DNA from: Paraburkholderia unamae
Lineage (GTDB): Bacteria; Pseudomonadota; Gammaproteobacteria; Burkholderiales; Burkholderiaceae
Assembly (NCBI RefSeq): GCF_003268775.1
Contig: NZ_QLSU01000011.1
Coordinates: 238,437-302,436 of the forward strand
Direction of reading: 5' to 3'
DNA length: 64,000 nt
In this document: positions 41,781 to 49,454 of the stretch, piece after piece
Numbering within the stretch: position 1 is the stretch's first letter
Layout: each line of letters opens with the position of its first letter
The notes under the pieces: generated by a model
What the model was told of the DNA's origin: nothing
The model's database searches: none
The model's input: the letters and a program-made list of their open reading frames with translations, nothing else
Program-made: the position numbers and the translations under genes

Positions 41781-42932
41781 TTACTTCGTGCCCACGGTCT
41801 GCAACGGCTTCCACTCGCCGCCCACGACCTTGTACACCGTGACGCCGCCGTACTTCAGGTCGCCATACTGGTCGTACGACAGTTCGGAGGTGGTGATGCC
41901 CTTCATGTTGGTCGCCTTCAGTGCGGCGAGGAAGGCTTTCGGATCGGTCGAGTCTGCCTTCTTCATGGCATTGAACACGGCCATCGTGCCGTCATAGGCG
42001 TACGGCGCGTACAGTTCCACCGGCTGGCTGAAGCGCTTGGTGTAATGGTCGGAGAACGCCTTGCCGCCCGGCATCTGGGCGAGCGGGCTGCCTTCGGACG
42101 CGGCCAGCGTGCCTTCCGACGCCTCGCCCGCGACCTTGATCAGGTTGGCGGACTGGACCATGTCCGGGCCGAGCAGCGGCGCCTTGATCGCCAGCGAGCG
42201 CATTTGCTTGAGCATGGGCGCGGCCTGGGTGTCCGCGCCGCCGTAGAACACCGCGTCGACGTTTGCCTCCTTGATCTTCGTGAGAATCGCGCGGAAGTCC
42301 ACGGCCTTGTCGCTCGTGTATTCCTGCGCGACCACGGTGGCGCCCGCCGCCTTCGCGGCCTTGGTGAACTCTTCGGCCACGCCCTGGCCGTAGGCGGTGC
42401 GATCGTCGACGATCGCGAGGCGCTTGAACTTGAGGCCCTTCACGGCGTAGTCGCCGAGCACGCTGCCGAGCTGCGTGTCCGAAGTCAGCAGGCGGAACGT
42501 GGTGGGCAGGCCGAGGCGCGTATAGGTCGGGGCCGTGGCCATGGCGATTTCGGGAATGCCCGCCTTCGCGTAGATCGGCGCGGCCGGGATGCTCGTGCCC
42601 GAGTTGTAGTGGCCGATCACGGCGACCACGCCGTCGTCCACGAGTTTTTGCGCGACCGTCGTGCCGGTGCGCGGGTCGGCCTGGTCGTCCTGGGCGTCGA
42701 GCACGAAGTGCACGGACTTGCCGCCGATCACCGGGTTGGTCGCGTTCATGTCCTCGATCGCGAGCTGCACGCCGCTGCGGAAATCGGCACCATAGTGAGC
42801 CTGACCGCCGGTGAGCGGCGCGGCGAAGCCGATCTTCACTTCGACCGGCGCGGCGGCAAAGGCGCTCGATGCGCCTGCCAGGGTTGTACCCAGGATGACG
42901 GCGGCGGCTATGGCTGTGGTACGGAACTTCAT
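41781..42932 (-). CDS. Branched-chain amino acid-type ABC substrate-binding protein (LivJ-like)
   Basis: 383 residues. A signal peptide ends near residue 26 (GASSAFA-AA). The type 1 binding fold is the LivJ class: VKIGFAAPLTGGQAHYGADFRSGVQLAIEDMN, VVAVIGHYNSGTSIPAAPIY, and DDRTAYGQGVAEEFTKAAKA, then LLGPDMVQSANLI. No livHMGF genes are adjacent, so it is a lone binding protein that either shares a distant permease or serves another ligand. AGGAG is ten bases before ATG 42932. It is probably controlled from the 276-base gap to the uronate dehydrogenase gene, where a 16-base palindrome lies. Confidence 0.9.
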   Translation of the reverse strand: MKFRTTAIAAAVILGTTLAGASSAFAAAPVEVKIGFAAPLTGGQAHYGADFRSGVQLAIEDMNATNPVIGGKSVHFVLDAQDDQADPRTGTTVAQKLVDDGVVAVIGHYNSGTSIPAAPIYAKAGIPEIAMATAPTYTRLGLPTTFRLLTSDTQLGSVLGDYAVKGLKFKRLAIVDDRTAYGQGVAEEFTKAAKAAGATVVAQEYTSDKAVDFRAILTKIKEANVDAVFYGGADTQAAPMLKQMRSLAIKAPLLGPDMVQSANLIKVAGEASEGTLAASEGSPLAQMPGGKAFSDHYTKRFSQPVELYAPYAYDGTMAVFNAMKKADSTDPKAFLAALKATNMKGITTSELSYDQYGDLKYGGVTVYKVVGGEWKPLQTVGTK

Positions 42933-43084
42933 TATATTTGTGCTCCTCAATGATGGATCGTGCAGTACCTGCACCCCTGACGGTTCTGCGGGCACCTGCC
43001 CCTCGCGTTCCGGTTCTCGCGGTCGGCTTTGAGCAATATAAGAGTCCAAAAGCTGCCGGGTCTTGCAGGAAATAAACAGCGGCG

Positions 43085-43100
43085 ATGCCGAATTCGGCAT
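43085..43100. promoter_or_regulatory. Perfect 16-base palindrome upstream of the LivJ-like gene
   Basis: ATGCCGAATTCGGCAT is fully self-complementary and lies 153 bases before the LivJ-like start. It may be an operator for a dimeric regulator. Nothing ties it to a known protein. Confidence 0.4.
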
Positions 43101-43155
43101 AGTCGGACAGCCGCCGGCTTGTCCGGCAATCCTGGTGGCGGGGCTTTGCGAGGCG

Positions 43156-43182
43156 AAAAAAAAGCGCCCGCAATGGGCGCTT
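43156..43182 (-). terminator. Terminator after the uronate dehydrogenase gene
   Basis: On the minus strand AAGCGCCC and GGGCGCTT form an eight-pair stem around ATTGC, followed by eight Ts. A classic intrinsic terminator. Confidence 0.88.
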
Positions 43183-43208
43183 CTGCATACAGGCTGGAAG
43201 GCGGGCGA

Positions 43209-44033
43209 TCAGGCGCGCTTGCCGCGTTGGTCCGGCGGCGTGAAATCGAAGCTCGCGAAGCTGCCGCCCTGGTAGCGCTGCGCCACCGCGTCGAGCGGAT
43301 TGTCTTTCGCGAGAATCCCGGCTGCCCAGTCTTCCGAATTCTGCTTCGGCTCGTAGCCGAGGCGCTTTGCGTCGTCGTGCGCGCCTTCCTGAATCCAGTA
43401 GCTGCGCGTGTTGTTCGACACGCCCCATACCACGGCGAAGCCGATCTCATCGACGTTGATCACGCGATCGACGAGATGGAACAGGTCCTCGTGGCCGAAC
43501 CACGTGCTCAGGTGGCGGAACTCAGTGGGCTTCGGCAGGCAACTGCCGATGCGCACGTTCACGGTCTCGATGCCGTGCTTGTCCCAGTAGAGGCGCGCGA
43601 GCGATTCGCCCCACGCCTTGGAAAGGCCGTAGAAGCCGTCCGGGCGGAACGCGCAGTCGAGCGTGAGCTTGTCTTCCACCGGGTACATGCCGATCGCGTG
43701 GTTCGAGCTCGCGAACAGGATGCGCTTCGTGCCGTGGCGGCGCGCGCCTTCGTAGACTTCGACGAGCCCGCGCAGATTGTTTTCGATGATCTCGGGCAGG
43801 GGGCGTTCCACGCTCGTGCCGGCCATGTGGATCAGCACGTCGACGCCGTCGAGCAGGCGGTCGACCACGTCGGGCTGACGCAGGTCGCCGTGCATCACGT
43901 CCTCGCCCGCGAAGAGCGGTTCAAGCGGCTTCGAGCCGGCGGCGCATCGCAGGTTCACGCCGCGCTCGTGCAGGCCTTTGCGCAACACGGTGCCGAGCTG
44001 GCCGGCCGCGCCGGTCAATGCAACTTTCTTCAC
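43209..44033 (-). CDS. udh: Uronate dehydrogenase
   Basis: 274 residues from GTG 44033 (GAGGACA nine bases upstream); a GTG at 44048 is the alternative. The extended short-chain dehydrogenase fold shows GAAGQLG near the N-terminus and the catalytic YGLSKAWGE (YxxxK) in the middle. ILFASSNHAIGMYP and the C-terminal RYQGGSFASFDFTP are characteristic of bacterial Udh. It oxidises D-galacturonate or D-glucuronate with NAD+ to the 1,5-lactone of the aldarate, opened by a lactonase such as the one at 46684. A hexuronate-type MFS transporter is encoded upstream on the same strand, so uptake and the first step go together. Confidence 0.92.
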   Translation of the reverse strand: MKKVALTGAAGQLGTVLRKGLHERGVNLRCAAGSKPLEPLFAGEDVMHGDLRQPDVVDRLLDGVDVLIHMAGTSVERPLPEIIENNLRGLVEVYEGARRHGTKRILFASSNHAIGMYPVEDKLTLDCAFRPDGFYGLSKAWGESLARLYWDKHGIETVNVRIGSCLPKPTEFRHLSTWFGHEDLFHLVDRVINVDEIGFAVVWGVSNNTRSYWIQEGAHDDAKRLGYEPKQNSEDWAAGILAKDNPLDAVAQRYQGGSFASFDFTPPDQRGKRA

Positions 44034-44102
44034 GGTGATTGTCCTCACATGGAAATGCCGAAAGCCGGCGCCCTCGCGGGCGCCGGCCAGTGATGATGTC
44101 GA

Positions 44103-45410
44103 TCAAGCCTTCACGTTATGCGAGGGCTGGAGTGCGGGACTGGCCGCGTTGTCCTTCTGTTCGTTCGAGATCAGGCGCCACGCCACGCAGGCGCCGATGA
44201 TGTCGAACAGCATCAGGCATACGAACAACGGGTTATAGCCGATCGTGCTGGCCACTGCGCCGACGATGAGCGAAAACACCGTCGCGCCGAGGTAGCCGAA
44301 CATGCCCGAGAGACCCGTGGCGGTGGCGACTTCGTGCTGGCCGAACACGTCGGAGGCGAGCGTGAACAGCGCGCCCGAAATCGTCTGGTGTGCGAACGTG
44401 CCGACGCAGAAGAGGGCGATGGCGGCGTACGGGCTTGCCACGAGCCCCACGCAGGCCGGGCCGACCATCAGCACCGCGCCGGTCGTGATGACGAGCTTGC
44501 GCGAAGTGATGAGCGAGCAGCCGAACCAGCGGATGAAAAGCGGCGCGAGGTAGCCGCCCACGAGGCAGCCGAGGTCGGCGGCGAGGAACGGCATCCACGC
44601 GAACAGCGCGATTTCCTTCAGGTTCATGTGTCGCACGGTGACCATGTACAGCGGAATCCACGCGCCGAAGGTCTGCCATGCCGGCTCGGCGAGCATGCGC
44701 GGAATGCCGATGCCCCAGAAGCGGCGCGTCTTGAGCACTTCCTTGAACGAGGCGCGGCGGCCTTGCGTGGACTTCTGCGCTGCGGTCTGGCCTTCGCGGA
44801 TGTACTCGGCTTCTTCCTGCGAGAGGCGCGGGTGCTCGGCGGGCATCTTGAAGAACACGAGCCACAGCGCCACCCAGATCAGCGCGACGCCGCCCGTCAG
44901 CACGAACGCGAACTGCCAGTTGAACTTGAGAATGCACCACACGACGAGCGGCGGCGCGAGCATCGCGCCGATCGACGTGCCGGTGTTGAGCCAGCCGGTC
45001 GCGACCGAGCGCTCCTTGGCCGGGAACCATGCGCTGATGGCCTTCATGCCGGCCGGGAAGATCGCGGCTTCGGTCAGGCCGAGCATGCCGCGGAACGCGG
45101 CGAGCGCGGGCCAGCTGCCGGCGAGGCCGTGCAGCATGTTGGCGATGGCCCAGCCGAACGCGAAGATCGCGAAGCCGATCTTGATGCCCACGGAGTCGAG
45201 CACGAAGCCGGCGATGGGTTGGGCGAGGGCATAGCAGGCCTGGAAGGCCGTGACCACGTACGAGTACTGCTGCGTGGTCATGTGAAGCGTTTCAGTCAGC
45301 GTGGGTGCGGCCACCGCGAGCGAGCTGCGCGCGAGGTAGTTGAAGATGGTGCCGATCATGATGAGGCCGATGATCCACCACCGCACCCCCTTGATTGTCT
45401 TGCGTTGCAC
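44103..45410 (-). CDS. MFS transporter, hexuronate/aldarate (ExuT/GudP) type
   Basis: 435 residues, twelve membrane segments. GTG 45410 follows CAGGAGACGAGCA. The start VRWWIIGLIMIGTIFNYLARSSLAVAAPTL and the loop RGMLGLTEAAIFPAGMKAISAWFPAKERSVATG are the hallmarks of the anion:cation symporter family that imports hexuronates, glucarate or galactarate. The udh gene follows 69 bases downstream, supporting a hexuronate such as galacturonate. A large hairpin lies 22 bases before the start codon and may control its expression. Confidence 0.9.
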   Translation of the reverse strand: MQRKTIKGVRWWIIGLIMIGTIFNYLARSSLAVAAPTLTETLHMTTQQYSYVVTAFQACYALAQPIAGFVLDSVGIKIGFAIFAFGWAIANMLHGLAGSWPALAAFRGMLGLTEAAIFPAGMKAISAWFPAKERSVATGWLNTGTSIGAMLAPPLVVWCILKFNWQFAFVLTGGVALIWVALWLVFFKMPAEHPRLSQEEAEYIREGQTAAQKSTQGRRASFKEVLKTRRFWGIGIPRMLAEPAWQTFGAWIPLYMVTVRHMNLKEIALFAWMPFLAADLGCLVGGYLAPLFIRWFGCSLITSRKLVITTGAVLMVGPACVGLVASPYAAIALFCVGTFAHQTISGALFTLASDVFGQHEVATATGLSGMFGYLGATVFSLIVGAVASTIGYNPLFVCLMLFDIIGACVAWRLISNEQKDNAASPALQPSHNVKA

Positions 45411-45431
45411 TGCTCGTCTCCTGCTGTTGGC

Positions 45432-45473
45432 GGGCTCCCCTTCCGGCGCGTGGCCGTGCCGGAAGGGGAGCCC
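45432..45473 (-). promoter_or_regulatory. Large hairpin in the 5' leader of the MFS gene
   Basis: GGGCTCCCCTTCCGGC and GCCGGAAGGGGAGCCC pair perfectly over 16 bases with a 10-base loop. It lies just before the ribosome site of the transporter gene and has no T run on either strand. It could be an attenuator, an mRNA stability element or a dispersed palindromic repeat. Confidence 0.5.
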
Positions 45474-45837
45474 GAATGGATGTGTTTCTGTGCGTGGCGC
45501 CCCGTGCTGGCCGCTGGCTGCTTGTGCCGCTGGTCTCCTGCTGGCCGCGAGGAAGGGTCGTGCCGCGCGTGAACCGGACCCTTCATGTAAGACATCATTC
45601 TATTTGCGGTAAAGTTGTAAAGCAAATCCTGATGCGCTGGGGATTTCCCTGGTGCCGGATCGGGGTCGGACGCCCGGCGCGGCCTCTGCTCGGGTTGGCT
45701 CGATGTTTATTGATCTATCGCACGTTTTTCGCGGACGATTTTTACGATGGTGCGGCTGGCGCGTCCGGTCGTTTCGGCACCGAGTCGTCATACATCCGAG
45801 GCTCGCCCGCAGCGCAATGGCTGGTTGACAATTTTCG

Positions 45838-45852
45838 TGTTGTATTACAACA
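45838..45852 (+). promoter_or_regulatory. GntR-type palindrome before the RraA-lactonase-epimerase operon
   Basis: TGTTGT-ATT-ACAACA is a perfect 15-base palindrome of the same type as at 26101 and 28862. TTGACA (45825-45830) precedes it. It lies 83 bases before the RraA-like gene. Confidence 0.65.
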
Positions 45853-45934
45853 ATGCGATCCATCTGCTCGACAGTTTTTCGAGCCGCCTGCTTGCGCCAC
45901 GCGCACCACGACACACGACAACGGACGAGACACG

Positions 45935-46669
45935 ATGAATTCCCCCGCCATCCCCGTGAGCGACGCCGCGCTCGAACAACTGCGCCACGTTTCCAACGCC
46001 ACGCTCACCACGCAACTCTTCAAGCGCGGCCTGCGCAACGTCTTCCTGCATGGCGTGAAGCCGCTCGCCGCACCGGCGTCGGGCGCGCCCAACCTGGTCG
46101 GGCCGGCCTTCACGATGCGCAATATCCCGGCGCGCGAGGACCTCGATCAGTTGAGCGCGTTCCAGAACCCGGAGCATCCGCAGCGCAAGGGCGTCGAGAC
46201 CGTGCCCGCGGGTGCGGTGCTCGTGCAGGACTGCCGTGGCGTGACCGATGCGGCTTCGATGGGCTCGATCCTCGCCACGCGCATGAAGGTGCGCGGCGTG
46301 GCGGGCATGGTCTCCGACGGCCCGGTGCGTGACAGCGCGACCATCGCCGCGCTCGGCATTCCGGTCTTTTGCGCGGGCGCCTCCGCGCCGCTCAATCTGT
46401 GCAAGCACCACACCGTGGATCTGAACGTGCCGATCGGTTGCGGCGGCGTGGCCGTGTATCCGGGCGACATCATCGTGGGCGACGCCGATGGCGTGGTCGT
46501 GATTCCGCGTCATCTGGCCGAGGAAGTCGCGCGCGACGCGACCGAGCAGGAAACGCTCGAACGCTTCATCACCGAGCGCATCGAGGCAGGCGCGGCGCTG
46601 CCGGGCACGTATCCGCCGAACGAGGCGACCCTCGCCGCCTATCAGGACTGGAAGAAGGCACAACGTTGA
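45935..46669 (+). CDS. RraA-family protein (HMG/CHA-aldolase-like fold)
   Basis: 244 residues of the RraA/4-hydroxy-4-methyl-2-oxoglutarate aldolase family: AGMVSDGPVRDSATIAALGI is the signature with the conserved Asp and Arg, preceded by GAVLVQDCRGVTDAASMGSILA and followed by YPGDIIVGDADGVVVIP. Members either bind RNase E or act as metal-dependent aldolases and decarboxylases on keto acids. In a sugar-acid cluster the second role is more likely, but no substrate can be assigned. It starts the RraA-lactonase-epimerase row and ends four bases inside the next possible start. Confidence 0.85.
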   Translation: MNSPAIPVSDAALEQLRHVSNATLTTQLFKRGLRNVFLHGVKPLAAPASGAPNLVGPAFTMRNIPAREDLDQLSAFQNPEHPQRKGVETVPAGAVLVQDCRGVTDAASMGSILATRMKVRGVAGMVSDGPVRDSATIAALGIPVFCAGASAPLNLCKHHTVDLNVPIGCGGVAVYPGDIIVGDADGVVVIPRHLAEEVARDATEQETLERFITERIEAGAALPGTYPPNEATLAAYQDWKKAQR

Positions 46670-46683
46670 GCACGCAAGCCATC

Positions 46684-47622
46684 ATGAGCGACGTGGGGAC
46701 GATGGCGGCGCGTGCGCTGGAAACGCGCGATGCGCGCCGCTCCTCGGTGGGCGAGTGCCCCGTGTGGCGCGCCGGGGAAAACGCGCTCTACTGGGTCGAC
46801 ATACCTGCGCAAACGCTCGTGCGCTACGCGCTCGATACGTCGCGCCGCACCGAGTGGGCGCTGCCCGAGCGCATCGGCTGCTTCGCGTTCGCGCGTGACG
46901 GCGCTGTGCTCGCGGCGCTCGAAACGGGACTCTTCGCGGTCACCTTGCACGAGCCGGCAGCCCACGCGCGGACGGGCGAGGTGAGCGTGCATGCGCTCGC
47001 GGGCGTGGCGCACGACGCCGCGAACATGCGCTTCAACGACGGCCGCTGCGACCGCCAGGGCCGCTTCTGGTCGGGCACGATGGTGCAGGACGCCGCGCAA
47101 CCGCATCCGGCGGGCAAGCTCTATCGCTACACGGCGCAAGAGGGCTTGTCCGCTCCCGTGGTCGAGGGCCTGTGCACGCAGAACGGCCTCGCGTGGTCGC
47201 CGGACGGCCGCACGATGTATCTGTCCGACTCGCATCCGTCGAGCCGCGTGATCTGGGCGTTCGATTACGACATCGACGACGGCGTGCCGGCAAACCGGCG
47301 CGTGTTCGCCGACCTGCACGACTACACGGGTCGGCCCGACGGCGCGGCGGTGGACGCCGATGGCTGCTACTGGATCTGCGCGAACGACGCGGGCCGGTTG
47401 CTGCGCTTCACGCCCGCCGGGCGGCTGGAGCGCAGCGTGTCCGTGCCGGTTGCGAAGCCGTCGATGTGTGCGTTCGGCGGTGCGAACCTCGACGTGCTGT
47501 ACGTCACGACGATCTGCCCGCCGCAACCCGGCGCGCAGGACGGCCTGGTGTTCGCCATCGACGCGGGCGTGCGCGGCTTGCCCGAGCCCGATTTCGCGGG
47601 CGCGCTGCGCGCGGCTGTCTGA
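46684..47622 (+). CDS. SMP-30/gluconolactonase-family sugar lactonase
   Basis: 312 residues from ATG 46684; a TTG at 46666 overlapping the RraA stop, with AAGAAGG upstream, is an equally good start. The six-bladed propeller carries the metal ligands of the family: Glu in SSVGECPVW, Asn in NMRFNDGRCD and GLCTQNGLAW, and Asp in YLSDSHPSSR. GRFWSGTM and ADGCYWICANDAGRL are typical blades. It hydrolyses sugar lactones, here probably the aldaro- or arabonolactone made by uronate or arabinose dehydrogenase. The aldose 1-epimerase gene follows. Confidence 0.9.
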   Translation: MSDVGTMAARALETRDARRSSVGECPVWRAGENALYWVDIPAQTLVRYALDTSRRTEWALPERIGCFAFARDGAVLAALETGLFAVTLHEPAAHARTGEVSVHALAGVAHDAANMRFNDGRCDRQGRFWSGTMVQDAAQPHPAGKLYRYTAQEGLSAPVVEGLCTQNGLAWSPDGRTMYLSDSHPSSRVIWAFDYDIDDGVPANRRVFADLHDYTGRPDGAAVDADGCYWICANDAGRLLRFTPAGRLERSVSVPVAKPSMCAFGGANLDVLYVTTICPPQPGAQDGLVFAIDAGVRGLPEPDFAGALRAAV

Positions 47623-47643
47623 TTCCTTCCGATCGAGCGAACC

Positions 47644-48564
47644 ATGCCGCAGTTTCAGAACCAGGATGTCATCGAACTCGCGCGCGGCGCTTCGCGGCTG
47701 CTCGTCGCGCCGCAGGCGGGCGCGCGTCTGCTCTCGTGGACGATTGGCGGCGCGCACATCATCCATTGGCCCGATGCGCCGGACTGGAGCCGGCCGGGCC
47801 TGATCCGCGGCGGCAATCCGCTGTTGTTTCCTTTCATCGCGCGGCATTGGGTGGACGGCCGCATGGGCCGGTGGCGCGATGCGCAAGGCGTCGTGCGCGA
47901 CGTGCCGCTGCACGGCTTCGCGCGCGACCTGCCGTTTGCCGCCCAGGTCGCGCCGCAAGGCGACGGCGTGCGCATGACGCTCACCGATAACGCCGCGACG
48001 CGTGAGGTCTACCCGTTCGGCTTTCGCTTCGAGGCCGCTTACCGGCTCGAAGACGAATCGACGCTCGACGTGGAATTGACCACGACAAACACCGGCGACA
48101 CGCCTTTGCCGTACTACGCGGGCCATCACTTCTACTTCGCGCTGCCGCACGGCCAGCGCGGCGAGACGACGATCACGCTGCCGCGCAACGTCCATCGCCG
48201 CCAGTTGCCGGACGGCGCGACGACCGCGCCCGCACCGGGCGCAACGCACTACCGTTTCGACGACCCGCAGATCATCGACCGCTTTCATTGCCTCGACGGC
48301 GAGCCCGATGCGCCCGTGCGCATCGACATGCCTGCGCAGCAACGCGCGATCGAAATCGATCTGCGGCGGCCCGGTTCGACGTCGTGGTATGCGGTCACGA
48401 CCTGGACGCTCGCGCCCGATTCGGACTTCTACTGTGTCGAGCCGTGGCTTGGCTTGCCCGACGCGATTCACACGGGGCTTGGCCTGCGCTGGCTCGCGCC
48501 GGGCGAGACGCAAACGGCGGCGCTGCGCATGCGCGTGAGCGCGCAAATTGGTAAAGCGGCTTAA
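47644..48564 (+). CDS. Aldose 1-epimerase family protein
   Basis: 306 residues, 21 bases behind the lactonase gene. The beta-sandwich mutarotase fold is recognisable: GGNPLLFPFIARHW and LPLHGFARDLPF-like RDVPLHGFARDL with the first conserved histidine, YYAGHHFYFALPHGQ with the second, and the C-terminal FYCVEPWLGLPDAIHTG with the catalytic glutamate. It interconverts alpha- and beta-forms of an aldose or uronate, helping sugar dehydrogenases that use one anomer. It ends 126 bases before the regulator gene. Confidence 0.88.
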   Translation: MPQFQNQDVIELARGASRLLVAPQAGARLLSWTIGGAHIIHWPDAPDWSRPGLIRGGNPLLFPFIARHWVDGRMGRWRDAQGVVRDVPLHGFARDLPFAAQVAPQGDGVRMTLTDNAATREVYPFGFRFEAAYRLEDESTLDVELTTTNTGDTPLPYYAGHHFYFALPHGQRGETTITLPRNVHRRQLPDGATTAPAPGATHYRFDDPQIIDRFHCLDGEPDAPVRIDMPAQQRAIEIDLRRPGSTSWYAVTTWTLAPDSDFYCVEPWLGLPDAIHTGLGLRWLAPGETQTAALRMRVSAQIGKAA

Positions 48565-48690
48565 AAACACGCCCGAACGGGCTGCAACAGGCGTAAAACG
48601 GGGCTGGACGGGGGCGCGGGCGCGCTACCGGCTCGCCATATGACTTACAATTGACGACACTCCTGACAACCCAAAGTGCACCGTCCGATC

Positions 48691-49380
48691 ATGTCTGAGC
48701 AGAAAGCGCCGAATATGCCGGCGCGGATTTACAGCGACATCCTCAATCGCATCATCGAGGGCGAATACAAGGAAGGGGAGCGCCTGCCGACCGAGCACAT
48801 GCTCGCGGAGCGCTTCGCGACCTCGCGCCCCACGGTGCGCGAGGCGCTCGCCCAACTGCGCGCGGACGGCATCATCGCCACGCGCCACGGTTCGGGCACG
48901 ACGGTCATGCGCAGGCCCGATCCGGACGTGCGCCGCTTCGCGCCGCTCGAAACGTTGTCGGACATTCGCCGCTGCTACGAGTACCGCGTGGTGGTCGAAT
49001 CAGGCGCGGCGTCGCTGGCCGCGCAGAAGGCGGAGGACGACGACATCGCCGCGATCCGGCGCGAATGGGACAACCTGCAAACCATCATCGAAACCTCGGG
49101 CATCGGCGCGAAAGACGACTTCGCGTTTCACATGGCCGTGGCGCGCGCCTCGAAGAACCAGTTCTTCATCACGGCGCTTTCGGGCATCCAGGAGCAGATG
49201 GTGTTCAGCATGAACCTCTCGCGCAATCTCTCGCTCGTGAAGTCGATCGAACGCCAGCGCCTCGTGCAGCAGGAACACCTCGAAGTGCTCGAAGCCATCC
49301 AGGCGCGCGACGCCGAGCGCGCCGCGACGGCCATGCGCGCGCACCTGGAACGCGCCGTCAATCGCATGTTCGGTTCCTGA
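48691..49380 (+). CDS. FadR-subfamily GntR transcriptional regulator
   Basis: 229 residues from ATG 48691 (GTG 48676 possible). The winged helix-turn-helix is YSDILNRIIEGEYKEGERLP then LAERFATSRPTVREALAQLR and DGIIATRHGSGT. The C-terminal FCD domain has the metal-binding pattern (Asp and His in KDDFAFHMAVARAS, more His near the end). Such proteins repress sugar-acid genes until the acid binds. It closes the row of uronate/arabonate genes, and similar palindromes before three transcription units in 26-46 kb are its likely sites. Confidence 0.9.
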   Translation: MSEQKAPNMPARIYSDILNRIIEGEYKEGERLPTEHMLAERFATSRPTVREALAQLRADGIIATRHGSGTTVMRRPDPDVRRFAPLETLSDIRRCYEYRVVVESGAASLAAQKAEDDDIAAIRREWDNLQTIIETSGIGAKDDFAFHMAVARASKNQFFITALSGIQEQMVFSMNLSRNLSLVKSIERQRLVQQEHLEVLEAIQARDAERAATAMRAHLERAVNRMFGS

Positions 49381-49400
49381 GCGTCCGCGTTTCTCCTGCG

Positions 49401-49430
49401 CAGACGGCGCGTGTGCGCCGTCTGTTTGTC
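49401..49430 (+). terminator. Terminator after the GntR gene
   Basis: CAGACGGCGC and GCGCCGTCTG form a ten-pair stem around GTGT, followed by TTTGTC. It separates the regulator from the secreted hydrolase gene. Confidence 0.8.
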
Positions 49431-49454
49431 TGCCTTTTTGCGGCGAGCGCCTCC

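Larger units (their letters stand above)
45411..45934. other. Divergent control region, uronate transporter / RraA operon
   Basis: It holds the hairpin at 45432-45473, then about 100 bases with ATGT-AAG-ACAT (45585-45595) and a GTTGT half-site near 45614, and the RraA-side palindrome at 45838-45852. No gene is supported. Confidence 0.6.

Noticed and set aside
45585..45595. ATGT-AAG-ACAT as a fifth GntR site
   Set aside because: It keeps only the GT-N3-AC core and not the GTTGT/ACAAC arms, so it is too weak to count.
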